From the NCBI GenBank assembly GCA_030613765.1, contig JAUWLI010000034.1, positions 1 through 14,526 on the forward strand: 14,526 bases of DNA, written 5' to 3'. The translations under genes and the position numbers were made by a program. The notes under the pieces are model-generated. The model saw nothing but the letters and a program-made list of their open reading frames with translations, made no database searches and was not told the DNA's origin. Shown here one piece after another: positions 6,570 through 13,696 of the stretch (the stretch's first letter is position 1; every line of letters begins with the position of its first letter). The DNA comes from Phycisphaerae bacterium. GTDB lineage: Bacteria > Planctomycetota > Phycisphaerae > Sedimentisphaerales > SG8-4.

Positions 6570-7628
6570 TTATAGTTTTTTCAATTCCTTCATCAATGTT
6601 GGAATGATTTTGCTTTCCGCTACTGTTGAGATTTTTCTACCTTTTCGGTAGAGGTATCCCTTATTCTTTGCGGCGCAGACAGCTAAGTCGGCGTCAGCAG
6701 CTTCGCCCGGGCCGTTGACCACGCATCCCATTACCGCGACGCGCACCGCCTTATCGATGGAGAGCAGGGCTTTTTCAACTTGTCTGGCCAGCCTGGTTAT
6801 ATCAATTTCAGCACGGGCGCACGTCGGGCAGACTATCAGCTCCGGCTTCGTCCGTTCGTACAGGCCGAGCGAGATTAGAATCTGTTTTGCAATTTCAGTT
6901 TCCACGATGGGATTGCCGGCGGCACTTACCCTAATGGTGTCACCAATACCTTCCGCCAGCAGTGTCCCCAGGGCAATGGCTGAAGGTATCTGTGCATCTT
7001 CGGGCAGGCCTGCGTGGGTCAGGCCAAGGTGGATTGGATAGTCGAAGGTCTCGGCAATGCTGCGGTTAATCTCGATTGTTCGCAGCACATCGCTGCTTTT
7101 TGCACTGAGAACCAATTGGGCGAAATGGCGATTTTCGAAGAGCCGGACATATTTTTTCATCTCTGTCAGCATTAAAGCGGTGCGTTTTTTGAGAGGTACA
7201 TTTTGTTTTTTGAGGTCTCTGATGCTTGCTTCGTTGACGCCGACGCGGATGGCGGTCTTGTGCATCCTGGCTGCGTCGATTATTCGCAGGATGCTTTCTC
7301 GTTTTTTTATATTGCCGGGGTTGAGCCGAACTTTGGCGGCCCCTGCCTCTATCGCTTCGATGGCCCGCATGGAGCTGAAGTGAACATCGGCGATCAAGGG
7401 GACATTTACCTTCCGGACGATTTTCGCAAAGGCCGCAGTATCGGCCCGCGTCGGAACAGCAATTCTCACAAGTCGGCAGCCGGCCTTGACAAGCTGGTTT
7501 ATCTGCCTTACGCACCGCCCGATGTCGACAGTCGGCACCTTCGTCATCGACTGGATGACGACCGGCGCAGAAGAGCCGATTATGACCTGGGCGACCCTGA
7601 CCTTTTTCGTCTTTCTTCTTTTGACCAT
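6570..7628 (-). CDS. ispG: 4-hydroxy-3-methylbut-2-enyl diphosphate synthase (IspG/GcpE)
   Basis: IspG converts MEcPP to HMBPP, the step before IspH in the MEP pathway, using a [4Fe-4S] cluster. The 352-residue length fits the two-domain bacterial form, without the extra central domain of plant enzymes. The TIM-barrel part runs from about 10 to 250 (VIIGSSAPVVIQSMT, LIADVHF, VRLNPGNI, RVGVNEAS, LGLTHAG). The cluster domain carries C267 and C270 in VCPTC, C302 in VMGCVVNGPGEA and the fourth ligand E309, closely matching E. coli C270, C273, C305 and E312. The ATG at 7628 has no SD, which fits the promoter at 7635-7663 that would start transcription at or next to the A of the ATG. A membrane-protein gene follows after 4 bp. 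A diverged copy of its promoter and first 12 codons lies at 9020-9100. Confidence 0.97.
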   Translation of the reverse strand: MVKRRKTKKVRVAQVIIGSSAPVVIQSMTKVPTVDIGRCVRQINQLVKAGCRLVRIAVPTRADTAAFAKIVRKVNVPLIADVHFSSMRAIEAIEAGAAKVRLNPGNIKKRESILRIIDAARMHKTAIRVGVNEASIRDLKKQNVPLKKRTALMLTEMKKYVRLFENRHFAQLVLSAKSSDVLRTIEINRSIAETFDYPIHLGLTHAGLPEDAQIPSAIALGTLLAEGIGDTIRVSAAGNPIVETEIAKQILISLGLYERTKPELIVCPTCARAEIDITRLARQVEKALLSIDKAVRVAVMGCVVNGPGEAADADLAVCAAKNKGYLYRKGRKISTVAESKIIPTLMKELKKL

Positions 7629-7673
7629 ACTGAAATTGTAGCTTGTTTTAGGCCGGCGAGCAAATTAAAATAC
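7593..7673 (-). repeat. ispG promoter/start region, member 1 of a diverged direct repeat
   Basis: These 81 bp, covering the ispG promoter, start codon and first 12 codons, align without gaps to 9020-9100 at a constant offset of 1427 bp. I counted about 57 identical positions of 81 (about 70%): 33 of 45 in the promoter part and 24 of 36 in the coding part. This member is the functional one. Confidence 0.75.
7635..7663 (-). promoter_or_regulatory. ispG promoter giving a leaderless transcript
   Basis: Read on the - strand, TTGCTC (7663-7658) and TACAAT (7640-7635) are separated by exactly 17 bp. Transcription starting 6-7 bp after the -10 box would begin at about 7628-7629, at or one base before the A of the ispG start codon. 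The mRNA would then be leaderless, which agrees with the absence of an SD. Confidence 0.6.
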
Positions 7674-7855
7674 CACCAAGTTGTAAAACCAGCCTGAGAC
7701 CAGTTGTTGCGATTTTACTTAGCCATTTGTAGAAAAAACTATATCAATCAAAAGGATGGATTCTGATTGCTCTCTAATACTAAGTTAGATGTTGTTTCGT
7801 ATTTTGAGTTTCGTGCTTTTCTTTGTGCTTCAGATTTTCCTGGAGAGCCGGTTTT

Positions 7856-8977
7856 ATGAAAGTAATCATTGCAATGGACTCGTTCAAGGGAACTCTGGCC
7901 AGCGATGAAGCGTGTGAAATTATAGCAGCGGCCATTTCCGAATGCACGCCGGACGCCCGCCTCGTAATAAAACCTATGGCCGATGGAGGTGAAGGCACCG
8001 CAAGGGCAATGATTAAAGCAGCTAACGGCCAATGGATTCGGCAAACGGTAATGGGGCCTCTGCCCGATATGGAGGTCGAGACCGGCTTCGCTTGGTTCGA
8101 TGACAGTAAAGCAGCTCTTGTCGAAATGGCCTCAGCCAGTGGCCTTGAACTGCTTTCCAAAGAGCAGATGATGCCGCTTAAGACGACGACTTACGGAACC
8201 GGGCAGCTTATCAAAGCCGCGTTGGAATACGGTGCGTGCAAAATTATGTTGGCTGTTGGCGGCAGCGCAACTGTCGACGGCGGCGTCGGCGCCGCTACAG
8301 CACTGGGTTGGAAGTTCCTCGATGACGTAGGAAATGCAGTTGCTCCTGGCGGAGCAGGCCTCGAACGAATCGTAAAAATAGTCAAACCCGCCAACTTCAG
8401 TGTTCCACCGGTAGAGGTCCTATGCGATGTTGACAATCCTCTCTGTGGCGAGCACGGCGCAGCGAGAGTTTATGCCGGTCAAAAAGGCGCAAGCCCCCGG
8501 ATGGTAGAACAACTCGAAAAAGGCCTTGTGCATCTGGCTGTTCTTGTTCGGCAACAACTCCAATGCGATATCAACGACATCCCCGGCGCAGGAGCAGCGG
8601 GAGGGCTGGCCGCAGGTGCTTTGGCGTTTATGAACGCGGCGCTCGTATCCGGTATTGAGACGGTAATGGCCCGCAGTAACCTTCGGGCCGAACTGGAATC
8701 GGCCGATTGGATTATTACCGGCGAAGGCTCTTTCGACCGACAGTCTCTGCGGGGAAAGGTCGTCTCCGGGATTGCAGGGATGGCCTTAGAGTCACACACT
8801 CGGCTGGCCGTCCTTGCGGGCCAGGTCACCGTGGGGAAACAGGAGTATCAGAAGCTTGGAATTATCACCGCCATCGGTTGTCGAACAAAGGATATGGCCC
8901 TTGACTACGCGATGAAACACTGTCGTTCCCTGCTTTACCGTGCCGCACAACAATTCGCAAAAGAACATCTGTCCTGA
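7856..8977 (+). CDS. Glycerate kinase (GarK/GlxK-type)
   Basis: A 373-residue member of the Gly_kinase family (PF02595), which phosphorylates D-glycerate, usually to 2-phosphoglycerate, with ATP. Family motifs are clear and in order: MKVIIAMDSFKGTL at the N-terminus, PMADGGEGT (40-48), VEMASASGLELL (89-100), TYGTGQLI (112-119), GGSATVDGGVGAATALG (135-151), CDVDNPLCGEHGAA (190-203), GAGAAGGLAAGALAF (244-258) and ITGEGSFDRQSLRGK (287-301). I chose the ATG at 7856 because family similarity begins there and GGAGA at 7842-7846 lies 9 nt upstream; a TTG at 7823 would add 11 residues without support. No clear promoter was found in the preceding 180 bp. The gene stands between the two copies of the ispG 5' repeat. 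The product enters lower glycolysis and would serve glycerate from glyoxylate or sugar-acid breakdown; the exact 2- versus 3-kinase specificity cannot be read here. Confidence 0.94.
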   Translation: MKVIIAMDSFKGTLASDEACEIIAAAISECTPDARLVIKPMADGGEGTARAMIKAANGQWIRQTVMGPLPDMEVETGFAWFDDSKAALVEMASASGLELLSKEQMMPLKTTTYGTGQLIKAALEYGACKIMLAVGGSATVDGGVGAATALGWKFLDDVGNAVAPGGAGLERIVKIVKPANFSVPPVEVLCDVDNPLCGEHGAARVYAGQKGASPRMVEQLEKGLVHLAVLVRQQLQCDINDIPGAGAAGGLAAGALAFMNAALVSGIETVMARSNLRAELESADWIITGEGSFDRQSLRGKVVSGIAGMALESHTRLAVLAGQVTVGKQEYQKLGIITAIGCRTKDMALDYAMKHCRSLLYRAAQQFAKEHLS

Positions 8978-9019
8978 TAACTGCCGCTCCGTAAAATAGT
9001 GATATGTTATTCAGCAGCC

Positions 9020-9100
9020 GACTTTGACGATTTTCGTTATTTCTCTTCCGACTACGTTAAAATTGCAGCTTGTATAAGATTAGTGAGCAAACTAAAATAC
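9020..9100 (-). repeat. Degenerate second copy of the ispG promoter and 5' end
   Basis: Member 2 of the repeat described at 7593-7673. On the - strand it keeps TTGCTC (9090-9085), a 17-bp spacer and TGCAAT (9067-9062) in place of TACAAT. The ATG has become GTA (9055-9053). The frame then runs VGREITKIVKVGC to a stop, against VKRRKTKKVRVAQ in ispG. It has no start codon and no following frame, so it is a non-coding relic. It lies 43 bp after the glycerate kinase stop. Confidence 0.7.
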
Positions 9101-9120
9101 GCCCGCCGTCCGATTGGTGA

Positions 9121-9150
9121 TTGACTAATGATTATTCACTATTGTATGGT
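9121..9150 (+). promoter_or_regulatory. Weak promoter candidate for the alpha/beta hydrolase
   Basis: TTGACT at 9121-9126, an 18-bp spacer and TATGGT at 9145-9150. The -35 box is good and the -10 box is poor. The predicted start, near 9157, almost coincides with the ATG at 9159, so this message might be leaderless too, in line with the lack of an SD. Confidence 0.3.
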
Positions 9151-9158
9151 TTGTAGTT

Positions 9159-10010
9159 ATGGGCTCGATGCTGACATCCATCTTTGTCGTATTGTTAGTG
9201 GCCTATTTGGGTCTGGGGACGATACTTTACTTTATGCAGCCGACCTTTTTGTACTGCCCTGTGCGAGAGGTTCTCGATACGCCGGACGAACTCGGCATGG
9301 ATTTTGAAGATGTGGTTTTCAAAACTGATGACGGCCTGCGTCTGAACGGCTGGTATATACCGGCAGAAAAATCACAGTTTACGGTCCTATTCTGCCACGG
9401 CAACGGTGGTAATATAATGCACCGTCTGGACAGTCTAAATATCTTTAACAAGCTCGGATTGAATTGTTTTATTTTCGACTATCGCGGCTACGGCAGCAGT
9501 GAGGGCAAACCCGGCGAAGAGGGAACATGTCTCGATGTAAAAGCCGCCTACGAATGGCTGACCAAAGAAAAGAAGATTTCGCCGAATGATATTATTATCT
9601 TCGGCAGGTCTCTGGGCGGAAGCATCGCGACACAATTGGCATCCAAAGTCCAGGCAAGGGCCCTGATTGTTGAGAGCACGTTCACGTCATACGTTGACAT
9701 TGGCAGGAAATTTTATCCTTATATGCCCGTGCGCTGGTTTGCAATGTTTAGCTACAGGACTATCGATTATATTAAGGATGTTCGTTGTCCGGTGATGATA
9801 ATTCACAGTAGAAGTGATGATGTCGTTCCGTTCGAGTTTGGTTTTGAGCTGTATGAAGCGGCGAATGAGCCGAAAGAATTCGTCGAGATTTTCGGCAGCC
9901 ATAACGATGGCTTTTTGGTGTCGAGTGAGATTTATAAAAAGGCCTGGACAGAGTGGCTGCAGTTCTTAAAAGAAAGTAAAAGCTCCGCCGATCGCCACCA
10001 GGCTTCTTAA
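9159..10010 (+). CDS. Membrane-anchored alpha/beta hydrolase (BEM46/ABHD13-like)
   Basis: A 283-residue serine hydrolase with one N-terminal membrane helix (about 5-26) that probably anchors the catalytic domain outside the cytoplasm. The triad is visible: S151 in the nucleophile elbow GRSLGGS, D220 in HSRSDDVVP and H248 in FGSHNDGF. HGNGGN at 80-85 is the oxyanion-hole motif, and DYRGYGSSEG (107-116) is typical of the BEM46/ABHD13/FrsA-like group. These proteins act on esters, acyl groups or peptides; no substrate can be assigned. The ATG at 9159 lacks an SD; the next in-frame ATG at 9168 would lose only three residues. The gene converges with the large - strand gene ending at 10143. The 130 bp between them contain no convincing terminator. 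Confidence 0.9.
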   Translation: MGSMLTSIFVVLLVAYLGLGTILYFMQPTFLYCPVREVLDTPDELGMDFEDVVFKTDDGLRLNGWYIPAEKSQFTVLFCHGNGGNIMHRLDSLNIFNKLGLNCFIFDYRGYGSSEGKPGEEGTCLDVKAAYEWLTKEKKISPNDIIIFGRSLGGSIATQLASKVQARALIVESTFTSYVDIGRKFYPYMPVRWFAMFSYRTIDYIKDVRCPVMIIHSRSDDVVPFEFGFELYEAANEPKEFVEIFGSHNDGFLVSSEIYKKAWTEWLQFLKESKSSADRHQAS

Positions 10011-10142
10011 CGGTTCATAGTTTGTAGTTCGTCATTTTTAGGGTGTGCTTTTAAATAATTCCTACTGCATCCCTAAGTGCATCGGGCTTCTGTATTCTAA
10101 TGTTTCACGTAATTTTGAGATTGCAGTGTTCTGCCGAAAATC

Positions 10143-13100
10143 TCAGGGCTGGGCACTTTCAGCAGCACTCATCACTGCCTTTCTTCGATTTTGCAGAAGC
10201 TTCAACAGAGCAGGGTCGTTTGGGGCGTGTTCCAGTGCTTTTTCGAGGGCACCCAGTGCAAGAAGATATTGCTTCTGATTGAAGTAGGCATGTGCGAGTT
10301 TATCGTAGATGTAAGTTTTCATCGAACGAGGACTTAGCAAGAGAGCCTTTTCATAGTTTCGCGAGGAGGCAGCGAAATCGCCAAGCTTATCCTGCGTCTG
10401 GCCCAGATTGAAATAAGCAGACATCTGCCCGGCATCCTGCTCGATTGCTTTCTCGAAAGCCCCAACCGCCTTATCGAACTGCTCCAATTTTTTGTAACAA
10501 GTTCCGAGGTTGTTCCACACTGCCGCATTGTGTGGTATGAGACTCAGGAAGTTGTTGTACTGCTCGGCAGCGTGCTTGTAATCTCGCAACAGGAGATATC
10601 TTTTTGCCAGGCGTTCCCTTAGAGGAGCATTCTCTGGCATACGCCCCACAGCTTCCACAAGCGCCTCTATCTCTAACCTCAATTCTTCAAGACAGGCTTC
10701 AACATCCTTGTCCCGGGGATTTGCTTTTTGCGCCATTTCGAATTCGCGATTCATGGTCTCCGGGTCACCCTGCAGAATCCCCAAAAGACCCCTGAGAGTG
10801 TGGTTAGTACCCCTAAAGTACTGCTCCAAAATAGCTTTCACCTGCTCCGACTCTTGCTCAGTCTGTCCTGTGTTATAAACGTAGTGAGATACAGGGTAAT
10901 GATTTTGACTGAGCCAATTAAGGACAACCATCCAGCATCCCTCTATATCGCGTTTTATCGCTGCTCCGAATTCAAGAGAGGGCCTGTCGTCGGTGTTGTA
11001 TGGTCCTTCGCCGCCTATCCTCCGCAGTCCGATTTCACCAACCACAAGACAATCCAGAAAGTCATAAACCGAGTGAATTTTGATCTGGCGCAGGTCGGAG
11101 GAGATGTCCTGTCTTTCAATCAACATTTTTGCGCGGTTGAAATCTATTTGCATCGGCGATAGCGTCCCCATCAAAACAGCATGCTTGTTGAGACAGTTGT
11201 TAGCCATCCACAGGGAACAATAGGGCATAACCGCCTGGAAGCTCCGGATAATCATCTGAAAATCCTCTGGTCTCAGATCCAGAGGCAGCCAGCAGGACAG
11301 CACGCCGCCGGGCCTCAAGTGTTCGCGACATTGCTTAAAGTGGTCATATGTGTAAAGCGCCGAGCTGCCGGTTGTGCCCGGATAGGTCGAATCGTTCATG
11401 ATGATGTCATACTTCTCATCGGTTAGCTTCACGAAATTCTTTCCATCCATTATGATTTTTCTGAGTCGGGGATCTTTATACGAGCCTTTATTAATCTTCT
11501 CAAAGAATCTGCCTGCCTCGAAAATACCGGGACATATTTCAACAATGTTGTATTCGTCCACGCCGAACATAAGACCCACTCCGGATGTCTCTCCACTACC
11601 AAAGCCGATCTGGAGAACCTTTTTCGGATTGTCGTGCACAAACAGCGGAACATATCCCTGGAGCTTTTGGGTTGTTCGCAGCATTAAACCGATGCCAGCC
11701 ACGTCAACCCCATCTACAGCAATGAAGCGATCTCCATCGGGTAGGTCGTGTACCGTAATCGTACCTGTCACATCGTCCTTTATATAAACGATCTTGCTGG
11801 GGTGGTGATATGTGTTCATTGTCCGCACAAATATGTCACGAGGGATGCTGAAAACGCCAATAGTGAAGACCACCAGCGAAACCACAAGTGCGGATCCGCC
11901 GAATGCAACACGGTGTTTGGCCGAAATGAAGATGACCACAACAGCCAGGAGAAGCTGAATACCTACGACAAGCAGGAAGCTATCACGCAATCCCAGCAGA
12001 GGCACCATCACAAAACCTGCTGCAAATGAACCGATTACACACCCTACTGTGTTGCCTGCGTAAACCTCGCCCACCCTCCTGCCGACAGCTTTCCATGATG
12101 GGGCGCAAATTTTGACCGCGATTGGAAAAACCGCTCCCATCAACACCGTTGGCACCAGAAGAACAACCGATGCGTCTAAGAAGTGCGCGGCAGCCTCTTT
12201 CCAGAACGAAAATCCGCCAACCACCTTGCCCATCAGCACATAATCAATATGCCAAAGAATTCCCAGCAGCGGGACAGATGCCAACACGGCAAGCGCGACC
12301 ATGAACTCCACAAGGCCCAGCGCGAAAATCGGATTTTTGATTCTGGCCAGAAGCAGGCGGCTGCAGAGAAAGCTGCCCAGCGCGATTCCGAAAAGAAAAG
12401 TGGTCAACATGCATGCAAAAGCATAAACTGACGTTCCAAGAACGAAGGCCAGCACCCTTGTCCATAAAATTTCCAGAGCAAGGGCACAAAATCCCGCCAG
12501 CCCCACAGCAACAAGTATCACTACCCGTTTGCGGCCGAGATCATCTTCCGGTTCATCCCTCGTGCTTCTTATATCATCCTGTCTGGACTTACGCCTCGAT
12601 CGCTTCTGCTTTTTCGCAGGTGATTGCCGGCCCATCACGCCGGCTAAAATCAATGAGAAAACTGCGACCCCGATGTTCACAGAAGCTGCTAAATAGATAG
12701 TGTTGCTTACGCCGAGGGTCCTTATGAGTAAATACCCTGCAAGAAAACTGCCCGCCACTGCACCGAAGGTATTCATTGAATACAAGAAGCCAACACTTCG
12801 CCCGATGCGGGGCTCGGAGGCGTCCTTTCCTGATGAATTCGCCCAGAGCCTGCTCAAAACCGGCAGCGTACCTCCCATAAAGGCTGTCGGAATCAGCAGG
12901 ATGATAATCGACAGTGCGAACCGGAAAAGGCTTAGCGGATAAAAGCTCGGATGAAAACTGCGGAAGAACCATCGATATAAAACATCTGTCGCAGCCAGGA
13001 CCGTCGGGAAGGCAATTGCATAAGCTCCTATTCCCAGCTCAAGCAAAGCAAATATCTTCAGGGGCTGCACACTTTTATCGGTAATTCGTCCGAACAGCCA

Positions 13101-13298
13101 ACTGCCCACTGCTAAACCCAGCATGAACGCCGTCAGAACTGTGCTTACTGCAAAAACCGTATTGCCGAAGACCACGCCGAAGGCCCTCGTCCAGGTTACC
13201 TCATAAATCAGACCTGCTGTACCTGAGATGAGAAACAGTGGCAAGACAGCTTTCCTTACTGCCGAAATACGAAGCATGTTCTTTGTGACGTTTTTCAC
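10143..13298 (-). CDS. Fused MFS-like membrane/spermidine-synthase-like/TPR protein
   Basis: A protein of 1051 residues from the preferred GTG (1053 from the TTG at 13304; numbering here uses the TTG). The membrane part (about 20-490) has 13-14 helices in two homologous halves. GLIYEVTWTR (31-40) matches ALALEILWTR (274-283), and FLYSMNTFGAVAGSF (173-187) matches EVYAGNTVGCVIGSF (413-427). A basic linker (226-260) joins the halves. A Rossmann SpeE-like domain follows (about 505-715): QIGFGSGETSGV (565-576), E589 and D620 as likely SAM-side residues, and DSTYP (638-642). NTDDRPSLEF (770-779) is typical of fused MFS/spermidine synthases. Four TPRs (about 895-1030) end the protein. In classical spermidine synthases the active-site motif is DxxD; here the second Asp is Y641, so polyamine synthesis is doubtful. 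GTG at 13298 is preferred because GGAG (13308-13305) lies 6 nt upstream, whereas the TTG touches that SD. Function and membrane topology are unknown. Confidence 0.9.
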   Translation of the reverse strand: MKNVTKNMLRISAVRKAVLPLFLISGTAGLIYEVTWTRAFGVVFGNTVFAVSTVLTAFMLGLAVGSWLFGRITDKSVQPLKIFALLELGIGAYAIAFPTVLAATDVLYRWFFRSFHPSFYPLSLFRFALSIIILLIPTAFMGGTLPVLSRLWANSSGKDASEPRIGRSVGFLYSMNTFGAVAGSFLAGYLLIRTLGVSNTIYLAASVNIGVAVFSLILAGVMGRQSPAKKQKRSRRKSRQDDIRSTRDEPEDDLGRKRVVILVAVGLAGFCALALEILWTRVLAFVLGTSVYAFACMLTTFLFGIALGSFLCSRLLLARIKNPIFALGLVEFMVALAVLASVPLLGILWHIDYVLMGKVVGGFSFWKEAAAHFLDASVVLLVPTVLMGAVFPIAVKICAPSWKAVGRRVGEVYAGNTVGCVIGSFAAGFVMVPLLGLRDSFLLVVGIQLLLAVVVIFISAKHRVAFGGSALVVSLVVFTIGVFSIPRDIFVRTMNTYHHPSKIVYIKDDVTGTITVHDLPDGDRFIAVDGVDVAGIGLMLRTTQKLQGYVPLFVHDNPKKVLQIGFGSGETSGVGLMFGVDEYNIVEICPGIFEAGRFFEKINKGSYKDPRLRKIIMDGKNFVKLTDEKYDIIMNDSTYPGTTGSSALYTYDHFKQCREHLRPGGVLSCWLPLDLRPEDFQMIIRSFQAVMPYCSLWMANNCLNKHAVLMGTLSPMQIDFNRAKMLIERQDISSDLRQIKIHSVYDFLDCLVVGEIGLRRIGGEGPYNTDDRPSLEFGAAIKRDIEGCWMVVLNWLSQNHYPVSHYVYNTGQTEQESEQVKAILEQYFRGTNHTLRGLLGILQGDPETMNREFEMAQKANPRDKDVEACLEELRLEIEALVEAVGRMPENAPLRERLAKRYLLLRDYKHAAEQYNNFLSLIPHNAAVWNNLGTCYKKLEQFDKAVGAFEKAIEQDAGQMSAYFNLGQTQDKLGDFAASSRNYEKALLLSPRSMKTYIYDKLAHAYFNQKQYLLALGALEKALEHAPNDPALLKLLQNRRKAVMSAAESAQP

Positions 13299-13394
13299 TT
13301 TCAACTCCGCTTGTTCTGAAAAAAATTGCGTTATGTTTCCAAAACTGAGTTGACTACCAGCTTTATTGTTTTCACAAAGCCCGTCGGGTAAAAA

Positions 13395-13423
13395 ATTTAA
13401 CAGCTACAATCGTTTTCTTTCAA
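13395..13423 (-). promoter_or_regulatory. Promoter candidate for the membrane/SpeE/TPR gene
   Basis: On the - strand, TTGAAA (13423-13418), a 17-bp spacer and TTAAAT (13400-13395). Transcription from near 13388 would give a leader of about 90 nt before the GTG at 13298. Spacing is ideal, but the -10 box matches only four of six consensus bases. Confidence 0.4.
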
Positions 13424-13600
13424 TTTCCTATTAGTTTATTTAACCGACATTTCCGATTTCCCATTGATCTCATTCTGTCTCCGCAAATTCACTGCCTAAT
13501 ATTACTGAATTTGTGCGAGTAAAGCAACTTTTTCGAGCATTGTCTTGCAAATCAGCTTGTCGGGTGACCTTATTTCGCAATTTTCGCTGTCCAATAAGGC

Positions 13601-13629
13601 TTGTATGGCCTATATATGATTTATATAAT
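13601..13629 (+). promoter_or_regulatory. Strong sigma-70-type promoter for the glycosidase-like gene
   Basis: TTGTAT at 13601-13606, a 17-bp spacer and a perfect TATAAT at 13624-13629 within a very AT-rich stretch. The expected start near 13637 gives a leader of about 60 nt with GGAGGAG at 13683-13689. No operator-like palindrome overlaps it. Confidence 0.65.
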
Positions 13630-13696
13630 AATCCTGTTCTTTTGTAATGTTTTACCTGGGACATCCGGATTCAAGGCTTTTTGGAGGAGTACTGTA

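Larger units (their letters stand above)
13299..13696. other. Divergent intergenic region, about 400 bp
   Basis: This AT-rich gap separates the - strand fusion gene from the + strand glycosidase-like gene. It holds one promoter candidate for each direction (13395-13423 on -, 13601-13629 on +) and an SD for each gene. I see no RNA gene, terminator or long repeat in it. The central part, about 13430-13590, has no structure I can name. Confidence 0.6.

Noticed and set aside
7823..7855. TTG start extending the glycerate kinase gene by 11 residues
   Set aside because: The family N-terminus begins at MKVIIAMDS, and the SD at 7842-7846 suits the ATG at 7856.
10011..10142. Terminator between the convergent hydrolase and membrane/SpeE/TPR genes
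   Set aside because: I tried several pairings (for example around GGGTGTGC and GCATCCC), but none gave a stem of more than 4 bp with a T-tract.
13299..13304. TTG start for the membrane/SpeE/TPR gene
   Set aside because: It directly abuts the GGAG sequence and leaves no spacing; the GTG two codons later has 6 nt. An ATG at 13277 also remains possible.
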